Part shown: piece by piece, positions 1-7,250 of the stretch
Layout of the letters: the number at the start of each line of letters is the position of its first letter
How positions within the stretch are numbered: position 1 is the first letter of the stretch
Source: Saprospiraceae bacterium
GTDB taxonomy: Bacteria; Bacteroidota; Bacteroidia; Chitinophagales; Saprospiraceae
DNA: 17,143 nt
Assembly: GCA_013361075.1 (NCBI GenBank)
Contig: JABWAJ010000045.1
Span: forward strand, 1 to 17,143
Direction: 5' to 3'
Notes under the pieces: model-generated
Database searches by the model: none
Told to the model about the DNA's origin: nothing
What the model saw: only the letters and a program-made list of their open reading frames with translations
Made by a program: the position numbers and the translations under genes

Positions 1-189
1 GCAAAGGTCTATGGCATAATTCTTCACTGTTTTTCCGGTGATGGCCCGGATGCCTTCCAGTATTGAATCGCTGGAATTGACTAAGTTATCAACCGAAACC
101 ACCTCAAATCCGTGGTCGATCAAATCCACAAGGGTATGGCTGCCAATATAGCCGCAACCGCCGGTAACCAGAATTTTACCTTTATACAT
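1..189 (-). CDS. galE: UDP-glucose 4-epimerase, N-terminal part (cut by window edge)
   Basis: Only the first 63 codons are in the window; the gene continues past position 1. The start ATG is the complement of 187-189. Translation begins MYKGKILVTGGCGYIGSHTL, the Rossmann NAD-binding glycine motif (TGGCGYIG, residues 9-16) of extended short-chain dehydrogenases. It continues with a strand ending VVSVDNLVNSS, whose Asp-Asn pair after the second strand is typical of GalE-type epimerases that interconvert UDP-glucose and UDP-galactose. The family assignment to sugar-nucleotide epimerases is secure. The GalE substrate call rests on the N-terminus alone, and related epimerases cannot be excluded. 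It follows the CNNM-type gene on the same strand after a 62-base gap, where I see no clear promoter or terminator, so it may be the last gene of the run. Confidence 0.82.
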   Translation of the reverse strand, partial: MYKGKILVTGGCGYIGSHTLVDLIDHGFEVVSVDNLVNSSDSILEGIRAITGKTVKNYAIDLC

Positions 190-251
190 ATTGGTGAATG
201 AATTGGAAAAACGGGCATAAAAATCAAGGCTCCAACGGCCCACGGTCAATA

Positions 252-1517
252 TTACGGCTGCGCTTCTGAAATTTGCGAAAGCCGGATAACTTTAACGGTT
301 TCAATTTTTTTATCGCTGACGACTTCGAAGATGAAGCGGTAGCCATCCAGTTCTATTTCGGCCCCTGGTTCGGGAATGCTTTCGGTGGTCATGACTAAAT
401 AACCGGACAGGGTATGGTATTCTCCTTCGGGAAAATCGAGTTTGTATTTTTCATTCAGGTAGTTGATTTCAAGCCGCCCGGAAAAACGAAAAATGCCATC
501 TGACTCCTGCAATTCAATGTATTCTTCGTCATCATGTTCATCTTCAATTTCGCCAAAAATTTCTTCAAGAATGTCCTCCAGTGTAATGACTCCGGCCAAT
601 CCGCCGAATTCATCTACCACACAGGCAATGTTGTTGCGCTCCTTGATAAAATTATTCATCAAATCGGTAGCGCGCATGGCTTCCGGTACGTACGTAATGG
701 ACAGGATGAGGTTTTTGATGTTTTGAGGCTGCTTCAGTAATTGCTGGTGATGGACGTAACCGCATACATTGTCTACTTCATTTTCGGTAACTAAAATGCG
801 CGACAACTTAGTCGTTTTGAATAACCGTTCCAGTTCTTCCACTTCAGCATTGATGTCAATACTTTCTACTTCTGTGCGCGGCACCATGCAGTCGCGTACT
901 CTTATGTCGTTGAGGTTGAGTACTTTGCCAAACATTTCTTTGTCAATTTCTTCTTCCAGATCGGTACGGGTATCGTTGATGAAATGCTCCAGGTCGAGGC
1001 GGGTAAAGGCATTGTCTACATGTTCGGCAGGTGTTTTGAATGCTAAGCGGAGCACAATATCCGAGGTTTTGATCATAAACCAGGAAGGAACAGCCAGCAA
1101 GACTTGCATGCCGCGCATGGGCAAAGCAAGTTGATACAGGATATCATCTGCATACAGCCTGAAAATGGCTTTTGGCATAAATTCACCAAAAATGAGCAAC
1201 AAAATGGAAATGATGAGCGTATTGAGCAGCAGCAACAAACCCTCGTTTTGAATTCCAAACTGATTGGCAAAAAGGTGATTCAACGGAAGGGCCATTAAAA
1301 AAGTAAATACCACGAGTACAATGTTATTGCCGACAAGCATCGTGCCAATAAAACTGGAAGGCTTGTCGTAAAACTTGGAGTAATAACGGCTACGACGGGT
1401 CCCTTTTTTCTTTTTTAGCTCTACTTTCAGCTTGTTGGCGGAAACGAAAGCAATCTCCGACCCTGAAAACAGGGCCGAAAGCAGTAAAAACAATAAGATG
1501 AGCAGGGTAAGCGTCAT
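252..1517 (-). CDS. CNNM/CBS-domain membrane protein (HlyC/CorC family)
   Basis: A 421-residue protein with the complete architecture of the HlyC/CorC (DUF21-CBS-CBS-CorC_HlyC) family. Residues 1-160 form the CNNM transmembrane domain, opening with the characteristic SALFSGSEIAFVSANKLK (14-31) and containing FGEFMPKAI (110-118). Residues about 205-325 hold the two CBS domains, including MVPRTEVESID and VDEFGGLAGVITLEDILEEI (301-320). An acidic stretch (about 323-335) leads to the CorC_HlyC C-terminal domain, ending near 415. Members are inner-membrane proteins linked to magnesium/cobalt or other cation efflux; the old name hemolysin is not informative. Bacteroidota also use this fold for the gliding-associated GldE, but no gliding genes are adjacent. 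The start overlaps the lptC stop by 4 bases (1514-1517), implying translational coupling. Confidence 0.9.
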   Translation of the reverse strand: MTLTLLILLFLLLSALFSGSEIAFVSANKLKVELKKKKGTRRSRYYSKFYDKPSSFIGTMLVGNNIVLVVFTFLMALPLNHLFANQFGIQNEGLLLLLNTLIISILLLIFGEFMPKAIFRLYADDILYQLALPMRGMQVLLAVPSWFMIKTSDIVLRLAFKTPAEHVDNAFTRLDLEHFINDTRTDLEEEIDKEMFGKVLNLNDIRVRDCMVPRTEVESIDINAEVEELERLFKTTKLSRILVTENEVDNVCGYVHHQQLLKQPQNIKNLILSITYVPEAMRATDLMNNFIKERNNIACVVDEFGGLAGVITLEDILEEIFGEIEDEHDDEEYIELQESDGIFRFSGRLEINYLNEKYKLDFPEGEYHTLSGYLVMTTESIPEPGAEIELDGYRFIFEVVSDKKIETVKVIRLSQISEAQP

Positions 1518-2077
1518 TCCAGTTCTTTGCTTAATTCATCTACTTTAATCTGACCTTCTACCGCCTTTATTTTTGCATCGCTAAAATCCTGGTTGGCTTC
1601 GAATCCGTGGCCTTTGATGATTTCATCAGGTCGCCGCAGCACCACAAATTTATTGGTAAAAACGCGTTGTTGTTTTTCATCCCAAATGAGCTCTTCTGTT
1701 TCCAGGCGTTCTCCTGCAACGCTTTGCCATACAACACTATCCCGTACAATAATCTGCCCTTTACCTTCCATACGGATGCCGTATTTTGCAGTCAGCTTGC
1801 TAGAAGGTTTTTGGTCGGGTCCGAAAAAATCAATCGTTACTCCTTCAACGAATTCCTGTTTGCGTTCCCGGAGGTCCAGGTGATACAGCACAACAGGACC
1901 TCCGGCAATAACGCGCAATTGGGCCGAATCACTGTAGAGAATGCTCACATCTTTGGCCAATTCTACATTGGCGTTCAGGCGCTCATCCAATACAATATCG
2001 GGCATATCTTCACTACAAGCATGCAGCAAACCAGCGAAACTTATCAATAAGAGTAATTGCTTCAAACGATTGATCAT
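1514..2077 (-). CDS. lptC: LPS export periplasmic protein LptC (lipoprotein type)
   Basis: A 187-residue protein, close to the usual LptC length. The N-terminus is a lipoprotein signal: MINRLK, a hydrophobic run, then LLHAC with the lipidated Cys at 21. The rest is beta-rich and resembles the OstA/LptC jellyroll: SAQLRVIAGGPVVLYHLD, FVEGVTIDFFGPDQKPSSKLTAKYG, then GQIIVRDSVVW and VFTNKFVVLRRPDEIIKGHG. The sequence pattern of a metastable intermediate followed by a 'marked for degradation' strand (KGHGFEANQDFSDAKIKAVEG) is typical of Bacteroidota LptC. Its role is to bridge the LptBFG ABC transporter to the periplasmic LptA bridge carrying lipopolysaccharide. Both ends overlap neighbours by 4 bases (2074-2077 with the acyl-CoA dehydrogenase, 1514-1517 with the CNNM protein). 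Pairing of LptC with a CNNM protein is familiar in this phylum; no other lpt gene is in the window. Confidence 0.82.
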   Translation of the reverse strand: MINRLKQLLLLISFAGLLHACSEDMPDIVLDERLNANVELAKDVSILYSDSAQLRVIAGGPVVLYHLDLRERKQEFVEGVTIDFFGPDQKPSSKLTAKYGIRMEGKGQIIVRDSVVWQSVAGERLETEELIWDEKQQRVFTNKFVVLRRPDEIIKGHGFEANQDFSDAKIKAVEGQIKVDELSKELE

Positions 2078-3255
2078 ACTTTTTCGGCGACTCGGGCCAT
2101 CGGTATATACAATTGTCCATCGAGGATGTTCCGTGAGATAACGATGCGTTGCACTTCGGAAGTACCTTCGTAGATCTGTGTGATTTTTGCGTCGCGCATC
2201 AGGCGCTCTACATGGTATTCCTTAACAAAACCATAGCCTCCATGGATTTGAACGGCCTCAACGGTATGCCGCATTGCAACATCTGACGCATACAGTTTGG
2301 CCATAGCGCTGGCAGTGCCAAAATCGGCACCTTCATCCTTCAGGTGGGCCGCCCGGTACACCATCAATTTAGCAGCCTCAATTTCAGTAGCCATATCTGC
2401 CAATTTAAACGCAATTGCCTGGTGCTGGCTTATGGGTTTTCCGAAAGCCTTGCGCTCTTTGGAGTAAGCGAGAGCCAGTTCATAAGCTCCTCCGGCGATA
2501 CCCAGTGCTTGCGAGGCAATGCCAATGCGTCCGCCTTCGAGCGTTCTCATGGCGAACTTGAACCCAAAACCATCGGCTCCGATGCGATTTTCTTTTGGAA
2601 CCCGCACGTCTGTATACATGATGGAATGGGTATCGGAAGAGCGGATGCCGAGTTTATCTTCTTTCCCGCCTATGGTTACCCCATCCCAATCCGTCTCCAC
2701 AATCAGGGCGTTGATGCCACGGTGTCCGAGTTCGGGGTGGGTTTGAGCCATGACTAAATGTACTTTGGAAGTACCGCCATTGGTGATCCAGTTTTTGGTG
2801 CCATTGAGTAAATAATGGTCTCCCATATCCACTGCCGTTGTATGCTGACTCGTAGCGTCGCTCCCTGCTTCCGGCTCTGAAAGGCAGAAGGCACCAATCC
2901 ATTCACCGGTTGTTAATTTGGTCAGGTATTTTTCCTTTTGTTCGGCAGTACCAAAAACATTTAATCCCCAGCAAACGAGAGAGTTATTAACAGACATGAT
3001 GACGGAGCAGGAATTGTCTACTTTCGAGATTTCTTCCATAGCCAGTACATAAGAAATGGTATCCATGCCACCACCTCCATATTCCGGGGATGCCATCATG
3101 CCCAGAAAGCCCAGTTCGCCCATTTGACGAACTTGTTCTTTCGGATAAATCATGTCTCTGTCGCGCTCAATAACGCCTGGCTTGAGCTCTCTTTGGGCAA
3201 AATCGCGCGCCGCCGCCTGCACGGCCAATTGTTCTTCAGTGAGTTGAAAAATCAT
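2074..3255 (-). CDS. Acyl-CoA dehydrogenase
   Basis: A 393-residue flavoprotein that oxidises an acyl-CoA to the trans-2-enoyl-CoA in fatty-acid or branched-chain amino-acid breakdown, passing electrons to ETF. Landmarks in order: helical N-domain starting LTEEQLAVQ; CLSEPEAGSD (124-133) at the FAD/substrate site; NGTKNWITNG (151-160); RSSDTHSI (205-212); the C-terminal helical domain with KERKAFGKPI (266-275); IHGGYGF (337-343); and IYEGTSEVQR (361-370), where Glu363 is at the position of the catalytic base in short/medium-chain enzymes. The protein ends in a tail after NILDG, about 13 residues longer than the usual end; its last bases overlap the lptC start. The exact chain length preference cannot be told. 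The gap to the upstream PLP-enzyme gene is 33 bases. Confidence 0.93.
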   Translation of the reverse strand: MIFQLTEEQLAVQAAARDFAQRELKPGVIERDRDMIYPKEQVRQMGELGFLGMMASPEYGGGGMDTISYVLAMEEISKVDNSCSVIMSVNNSLVCWGLNVFGTAEQKEKYLTKLTTGEWIGAFCLSEPEAGSDATSQHTTAVDMGDHYLLNGTKNWITNGGTSKVHLVMAQTHPELGHRGINALIVETDWDGVTIGGKEDKLGIRSSDTHSIMYTDVRVPKENRIGADGFGFKFAMRTLEGGRIGIASQALGIAGGAYELALAYSKERKAFGKPISQHQAIAFKLADMATEIEAAKLMVYRAAHLKDEGADFGTASAMAKLYASDVAMRHTVEAVQIHGGYGFVKEYHVERLMRDAKITQIYEGTSEVQRIVISRNILDGQLYIPMARVAEKV

Positions 3256-3288
3256 GTTGTGGTCATATTTTGGTTAGGCAAATTCAAT

Positions 3289-4452
3289 TTACAACTGCAC
3301 AAGCGCTTGCTCGAGGTCTTCAATAAGGTCTTCTACATCCTCAATTCCAACGCTGAGCCGGATGAGCGAATCCGTCAGGCCTACTTTCAGGCGTTCCTCC
3401 CGCGGGATGGAAGCATGCGTCATGGTAGCGGGGTGCCCGATCAGCGACTCCACACCGCCCAATGATTCAGCCAGCGTGAAAATCCGGGTATTGCTCAGCA
3501 CGCGGATGGCATCTTCAAAGGTGTCTTTTTGAAGGTCGAATGACACCATGGCACCGAAGCCGCGCATCTGCTCTTTAGCCAGTTCGTGGTAGGGATTGTC
3601 TTTTAATCCCGGGTAGTAAACTTTGCTCACTTTGGGGTGCGCCTGCAGGAATTTGGCAACTTTTTTGGCATTTTTGCAAGCACGTTCTACCCGGATGTGC
3701 AGGGTTTTTATGCCGCGCAAGACCAGAAAACAATCGTGCGGACCGGGTACTGCCCCCATTGCATTTTGGAGAAAATGCAAATCCTGAGCTAATTTTTCAT
3801 CTTTCACAATGATTGCTCCCAATACAACATCCGAGTGGCCGCCGAGGTATTTTGTTGCCGAATGTACGACGATATCTGCACCCAAATCTAATGGATTCTG
3901 CAAATAAGGGGATGCAAATGTATTGTCTACGCACGTCAGAATGCCATGCGCTTTCGCCATAGAACACACCTTTTTGATGTCGACGATGTTCAGCATTGGA
4001 TTGGTTGGCGTTTCAATCCAGAAAAGCTTCGTTTTTGGAGAAATAAGTTTTTTCACTTTTTCCTGATCACCCAAATCCACAAAATGGGCTTTGACACCGA
4101 AGCGCTCGTACACGCGCACCATAAGGCGATAGGAACCGCCGTAAAGATCATTGGTGGAAATGATTTCGTCGCCTGGGTTCAGGGTTCGCAAAATGGCGTC
4201 CATAGCAGCCATTCCACTGGCAAAACAAATGGCGTCTATGCCATTTTCCAAAGCAGCAAGGTTTTTTTCCAGCACACTTCGGGTCGGGTTTTGTGTGCGC
4301 GCATACTCGTAGCCTTTGTGCTGGCCGGGGGCTTCCTGTGCGTATGTGGAGGTTTGGTAAATGGGAGTCATCACCGCGCCGGTGACAGGGTCCGGCTCGA
4401 CGCCGGCATGAATGGCTTTGGTACCGAATTTCATTGAGTTGTGTTTTTTCAA
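3289..4452 (-). CDS. Cystathionine gamma-synthase/gamma-lyase family PLP enzyme
   Basis: A 387-residue Cys/Met-metabolism PLP enzyme (fold type I). Residues seen: YEYARTQNPTR (48-58), the cofactor phosphate and active-site segment; FASGMAA (77-83); NDLYGGSYR (101-109) with the stacking Tyr; ETPTNP (147-152); CVDNTFASPYLQNP (174-187), containing the Asp that holds the PLP ring nitrogen; and SATKYLGGHSD (198-208), where Lys201 should form the Schiff base. The C-terminal SLGGVESLIGHPATMTH (330-346) is typical. The family includes cystathionine gamma-synthase (methionine synthesis) and gamma-lyase (cysteine synthesis). Sequence alone does not settle which, though the overall motif pattern fits the CGS/CGL group better than methionine gamma-lyase. 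Met7 is an alternative start. Its start overlaps the end of the DUF3995-type gene by 4 bases (4449-4452). Confidence 0.9.
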   Translation of the reverse strand: MKKHNSMKFGTKAIHAGVEPDPVTGAVMTPIYQTSTYAQEAPGQHKGYEYARTQNPTRSVLEKNLAALENGIDAICFASGMAAMDAILRTLNPGDEIISTNDLYGGSYRLMVRVYERFGVKAHFVDLGDQEKVKKLISPKTKLFWIETPTNPMLNIVDIKKVCSMAKAHGILTCVDNTFASPYLQNPLDLGADIVVHSATKYLGGHSDVVLGAIIVKDEKLAQDLHFLQNAMGAVPGPHDCFLVLRGIKTLHIRVERACKNAKKVAKFLQAHPKVSKVYYPGLKDNPYHELAKEQMRGFGAMVSFDLQKDTFEDAIRVLSNTRIFTLAESLGGVESLIGHPATMTHASIPREERLKVGLTDSLIRLSVGIEDVEDLIEDLEQALVQL

Positions 4453-4874
4453 AAAAGGGCTATGACAACAGTCAGCAACCCGATGGTCAAAGAAAGCGGC
4501 GTGAAAACTTTCGTATCGTATGCCGCAAAAATAGTAGAACGTATCTTTTTTGTAAAACCGACGTATTTAAAATCGCCAATGGCCCGCAGTAAAAATAACA
4601 CCGAAATCAACCAGACGGATCTGTCTATCCAAAGATTATCCGTACGAAAAAAAGGCTCAAATGTTTTCAGGAAGACAACAAATGAAAAAGACAGGAAGAT
4701 GAAAGCTACAAAAACTGTGGCCCAAATTCCGGCAGTAAACACAGGCTTATTCGTACCCTCAACCTGCGGAAATACCCGATCCGCCCATTTTTTACCGCCC
4801 AGCGCCCAGTAAAAATGGATGAGGCTGATGGCGAGGATGGCCATTGTGGCAAGGATACCCGAAAAGATGATCAT
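4449..4874 (-). CDS. DUF3995-type small membrane protein
   Basis: A 141-residue protein with about four predicted membrane helices: residues 3-24, 48-70, 84-100 and 124-141. The first helix runs into HFYWALGGKKWADRVFPQ (20-37), and the pattern of a His-Tyr-Trp near the end of helix 1 followed by a short loop is characteristic of the DUF3995 family. No catalytic motif can be assigned and the function is unknown. A GDFKYVGFTKK loop (100-110) precedes a segment reading STIFAAYDTKVFTPLSL. The gene lies 18 bases after transketolase C and overlaps the downstream PLP-enzyme start by 4 bases, so it is very likely cotranscribed with metabolic genes, but that gives no clear hint to its job. The DUF assignment is from recollection of the pattern, not a search. 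Confidence 0.72.
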   Translation of the reverse strand: MIIFSGILATMAILAISLIHFYWALGGKKWADRVFPQVEGTNKPVFTAGIWATVFVAFIFLSFSFVVFLKTFEPFFRTDNLWIDRSVWLISVLFLLRAIGDFKYVGFTKKIRSTIFAAYDTKVFTPLSLTIGLLTVVIALF

Positions 4875-4892
4875 ACTAATGAAAGCATAAAA

Positions 4893-5852
4893 TTATTTCT
4901 TCCGTGTCAATACTGTCCGTACTGCCCCGGCTACATCATTGACACTTAACCCGTATTTGTCCAGCAATTCCAGTGGTTTGCCGCTTTCGCCGAACGAATC
5001 GTTAACGGCCACAAACTCCATGGGAGCCGGGTATCGCCGGGCCAGCAATTGTGCAATGCTGTCGCCAAGCCCGCCATTGCGCTGGTGTTCTTCAGCAGTA
5101 ACCACACAACGGGTTTTGCTGACAGAGTCCAACACAGCAGCTTCGTCAAGCGGCTTGATGGTGTGTATGTTGTAAATTTCACAACTTATCCCTTCCAGGG
5201 CGAGTGCTTTTGCGGCTTCAACAGCCTGCCATACCATGTGCCCGGTTGCGAAGATACTGACGTCGCTGCCGGAGGCCAGGAGTTGGGCTTTCCCGATTTC
5301 AAATTTTTGATTTTCAGCGGTAAAAACCGGCCAGTCGGGGCGGCCAAAGCGCAGGTAAACCGGCCCGTAATGCTCGGCAATGGCCATAGTAGCCGCTTTG
5401 GTTTGGTTGTAATCGCAGGGGACGACGACGGTAAAGCCCGGCAACATTCGCATCATGCCGATGTCTTCCAGAATCTGGTGGGTGGCACCGTCTTCGCCCA
5501 ACGTCAGGCCGGCATGCGAAGCACAGACCTTGACATTTTTATGGGAATAAGCAATGGATTGCCGGATCTGGTCGTAGACCCTGCCCGTGGAAAAATTGGC
5601 AAAAGTACCCGTATAGGGGATTTTGCCAGCGGTGGCAAGGCCTGCAGCGATGCCCATCATATTGGCTTCCGCAATCCCAATCTGGAAAAAACGCTCCGGA
5701 AAGGCTTCAATGAAGGCTTCCATTTTCAGGGAGCCAATCAGGTCGGCGCACAGGGCAACCACTTCAGGTTTTTGTTTTCCAATTTGAAACAGACCCGCAC
5801 CAAAACCGTCGCGGGTTGATTTTTTACCAGTGCTGATGAGTTGATCCAGCAT
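4893..5852 (-). CDS. Transketolase, C-terminal subunit
   Basis: A 319-residue protein matching the pyrimidine-binding and C-terminal domains of transketolase, the second half of a split enzyme. Seen: GFGAGLFQIGKQKPEVVALCADL near the N-terminus; FFQIGIAEANMMGIAAGLA (55-73), where Glu62 sits at the conserved position that protonates the thiamine diphosphate aminopyrimidine; TGTFANFSTGRVYDQIRQ (81-98); and GLTLGEDGATHQILEDI (115-131). The C-terminal domain includes a GHMVWQAVEAAKAL helix. It transfers two-carbon ketol units between sugar phosphates in the non-oxidative pentose phosphate pathway together with the N-terminal subunit encoded upstream. The gap to that gene is 91 bases and contains a perfect palindrome. 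The start ATG is the complement of 5850-5852. Full-length enzymes are about 650 residues; the two parts here add to 600. Confidence 0.92.
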   Translation of the reverse strand: MLDQLISTGKKSTRDGFGAGLFQIGKQKPEVVALCADLIGSLKMEAFIEAFPERFFQIGIAEANMMGIAAGLATAGKIPYTGTFANFSTGRVYDQIRQSIAYSHKNVKVCASHAGLTLGEDGATHQILEDIGMMRMLPGFTVVVPCDYNQTKAATMAIAEHYGPVYLRFGRPDWPVFTAENQKFEIGKAQLLASGSDVSIFATGHMVWQAVEAAKALALEGISCEIYNIHTIKPLDEAAVLDSVSKTRCVVTAEEHQRNGGLGDSIAQLLARRYPAPMEFVAVNDSFGESGKPLELLDKYGLSVNDVAGAVRTVLTRKK

Positions 5853-5884
5853 GATTTATGTTTAGTTTAAGGCTTGATCGGTAG

Positions 5885-5917
5885 AGGTTTACTAAACTTT
5901 TAAAGTTTAGTAAACCT
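5885..5917. repeat. Perfect 33-base palindrome between the transketolase subunit genes
   Basis: Two 16-base arms flank a single central base: left arm 5885-5900, centre T at 5901, right arm 5902-5917. Every arm base pairs. The core is AT-rich (reading GTTTACTAAACTTT on the left) and the outer ends are AGG/CCT. It sits in the 91-base gap between the two transketolase genes. There is no T-tract after the arms on either strand, so it is not a standard intrinsic terminator. Candidates are an operator for a dimeric regulator, an mRNA processing or stabilising hairpin that sets the ratio of the two subunits, or a dispersed palindromic repeat of the REP type. A related sequence GTTTAGTTT lies a little further downstream (from 5861) but is not part of the symmetry. 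Confidence 0.85.
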
Positions 5918-5943
5918 TTCGGGACCTTTCTGACCCAGATAAT

Positions 5944-6789
5944 TTAAAAATCTCCAAGCGTCTCTTCCAATTGCGCCAAGGCGCGTTCGGTTTGTTCAGC
6001 ATTTGTCGTTTTGCCATGCCAAACGTGGGTGCCGACCATAAAATCTACGCCGAAGCCCATTTCTGTTTTCATCAAAACCACAACAGGTTTGCCTTTGCCG
6101 GTATGGTTTTTGGCTTCAGCCAGGCCATTAAGCACGGCCTGCATGTCGTTGCCATTTTCAATTTGCAGCACTTCCCAGCCAAATGCCGCCCACTTTGCCG
6201 GCAAGTCGCCCAGAGACATCACTTTTGCTGTTGGCCCGTCAATCTGCTGGCCATTCCAGTCTACAACCGCGATGAGGTTGTCTACTTTGTGGTGAGCCGC
6301 AAACATCAGGGCTTCCCAAACCTGGCCCTCCTGCAATTCGCCATCTCCGGTGAGGGTATAAACCAAATGAGGATCATTGTCTAATTTTTTCGCGAGGGCA
6401 GCTCCTATGGAAACAGATAGCCCTTGCCCAAGTGAACCCGAAGCTACCCGGATTCCGGGGAGTCCTTCGTGTGTGGCCGGATGTCCCTGCAGGCGCGAGT
6501 TGAGTTTTCGGAAAGTTGCCAGTTCTGATACAGGGAAATAACCGCTCCGGGCGAGTACACTATACCAAACCGGAGAAATATGGCCATTGGAAAGAAAGAA
6601 CATATCTTCTCCTGCGCCGTGTTTGTTGAAGGCCGGATTGTGTTTCAATACCTCGAAATAGAGGGCGGTAAAAAATTCTGTGCAGCCAAGAGAACCGCCT
6701 GGATGGCCGCTGGCGGCCTGAGAAGTTTGGCGAATGATGTCCCGCCTGACCTGAGACGCCATGCGGCGCAAATGTTGGATATCTGCCAT
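5944..6789 (-). CDS. Transketolase, N-terminal (thiamine diphosphate-binding) subunit
   Basis: A 281-residue protein corresponding to the first domain of transketolase. Residues 27-35 are SGHPGGSLG, the substrate/cofactor-binding motif. SNGHISPVWYSVLARSG (67-83) and GSLGQGLSVSIGAALAKK (118-135) follow, then the thiamine diphosphate signature GDGELQEGQVWEA (148-160) with the metal-binding Asn in DWNGQQIDG (177-185). The frame stays open to 6861 (24 more codons), but that extension would run into the HU terminator and upstream of the apparent promoter at 6835-6861, and MADIQHLRRMASQVRRD is the normal family start, so the start at 6789 was chosen. It is translated with the separate C-terminal subunit downstream to give a heteromeric enzyme; split transketolases are common in archaea, Firmicutes and some Bacteroidota. 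Confidence 0.9.
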   Translation of the reverse strand: MADIQHLRRMASQVRRDIIRQTSQAASGHPGGSLGCTEFFTALYFEVLKHNPAFNKHGAGEDMFFLSNGHISPVWYSVLARSGYFPVSELATFRKLNSRLQGHPATHEGLPGIRVASGSLGQGLSVSIGAALAKKLDNDPHLVYTLTGDGELQEGQVWEALMFAAHHKVDNLIAVVDWNGQQIDGPTAKVMSLGDLPAKWAAFGWEVLQIENGNDMQAVLNGLAEAKNHTGKGKPVVVLMKTEMGFGVDFMVGTHVWHGKTTNAEQTERALAQLEETLGDF

Positions 6790-6834
6790 GTTAACGTGAA
6801 ATACGTGAGTGAAAGGGGGTTGCCATTTAAGGCG

Positions 6835-6861
6835 CAAAGGTAAAGAAAAAGGGCAATTCAA
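6835..6861 (-). promoter_or_regulatory. Putative promoter of the transketolase genes
   Basis: On the minus strand, TACCTTTG (complement of 6835-6842) is a full match to the Bacteroidota -7 consensus TAnnTTTG. A TTG (6859-6861) lies 16 bases upstream, slightly closer than the usual -33 spacing. The start of transcription would be about 40 bases before the ATG at 6789. The -33 part overlaps the loop and arm of the HU terminator. Supported by pattern only. Confidence 0.55.
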
Positions 6862-6883
6862 GCATTACCCGAATTGCCCTTTT
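6847..6883 (-). terminator. Intrinsic terminator of the HU gene
   Basis: Perfect 13-base arms at 6847-6859 and 6871-6883 flank an 11-base loop. Read on the minus strand the stem is AAAAGGGCAATTC pairing with GAATTGCCCTTTT, followed by TTTTTCTTTA. It lies 29 bases after the HU stop and is the clearest terminator in the window. The A-run on the opposite side means it could also work in the other direction, but no plus-strand gene needs it. Confidence 0.88.
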
Positions 6884-6911
6884 CCCAAGGTGCTATATCA
6901 GCGCGTTGCCA

Positions 6912-7184
6912 TTAGTTAACGGCATCGGCAAGTTTCTTACCTGGCTTGAATTTAGGCACATTTCTGGCAGCAATGTTAATCGCTTTACCTGTTTGAGGGT
7001 TGCGACCACTGCGAGCCTCGCGGCGAGAAACTGAAAAAGTACCAAAGCCTACCAGCGTAACGCTGTCATCAGCCTTCAGTGCTTCCGTGATGCTGTTGAG
7101 CACAGCGTTCAATGCATCTTCTGCCTGAGCTTTAGACATGTTCGCACCATCTGCGATTTTTGCAATCAAATCTCCTTTGTTCAT
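6912..7184 (-). CDS. HU-family DNA-binding protein
   Basis: A 90-residue protein, the standard length for HU/IHF. It opens MNKGDLIAKIADGANMSKAQAEDALNA (the helix-turn-helix dimer body), then has VTLVGFGTFSVSRREARSGRNPQTG. GFGTF is at 46-50, and RNPQTG at 61-66 is the beta-arm tip whose proline intercalates in the minor groove. It ends VPKFKPGKKLADAV. HU bends and compacts DNA non-specifically as a dimer. The sequence resembles canonical HU rather than IHF subunits or the longer Bacteroidota HU-like variants. It is monocistronic: its own promoter lies at 7220-7250 and a strong terminator follows. The coding region is preceded by an A-rich stretch and not by a Shine-Dalgarno site, as usual for this phylum. 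Confidence 0.96.
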   Translation of the reverse strand: MNKGDLIAKIADGANMSKAQAEDALNAVLNSITEALKADDSVTLVGFGTFSVSRREARSGRNPQTGKAINIAARNVPKFKPGKKLADAVN

Positions 7185-7219
7185 TTCAAAGATTTTTGGT
7201 TAAAATAAATTTAACGCGG

Positions 7220-7250
7220 CAAATTTATACGGAAGGTTTTTGAAAACCAA
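7220..7250 (-). promoter_or_regulatory. Putative HU promoter (TTG-N20-TAAATTTG)
   Basis: The complement of 7220-7227 reads TAAATTTG, a full match to TAnnTTTG, and TTG (complement of 7248-7250) lies exactly 20 bases upstream, the expected -33/-7 arrangement. The predicted start of transcription is near 7213, leaving a leader of about 30 bases. The spacer contains GGTTTTCAAAAACC, a small dyad with 6-base arms that could be an operator or chance. This is the best Bacteroidota-type promoter in the window. Confidence 0.72.

Noticed and set aside
5049..5819. Plus-strand open frame of 256 codons opposite transketolase C
   Set aside because: It is a shadow of the transketolase frame; the translation has no family features and the minus-strand gene is certain.
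5944..6861. Longer transketolase N-subunit start at 6861, adding 24 residues
   Set aside because: The extension crosses the apparent promoter and into the HU terminator, and its residues (MNCPFSLPLRLKW...) do not resemble the family; the ATG at 6789 starts the usual sequence.
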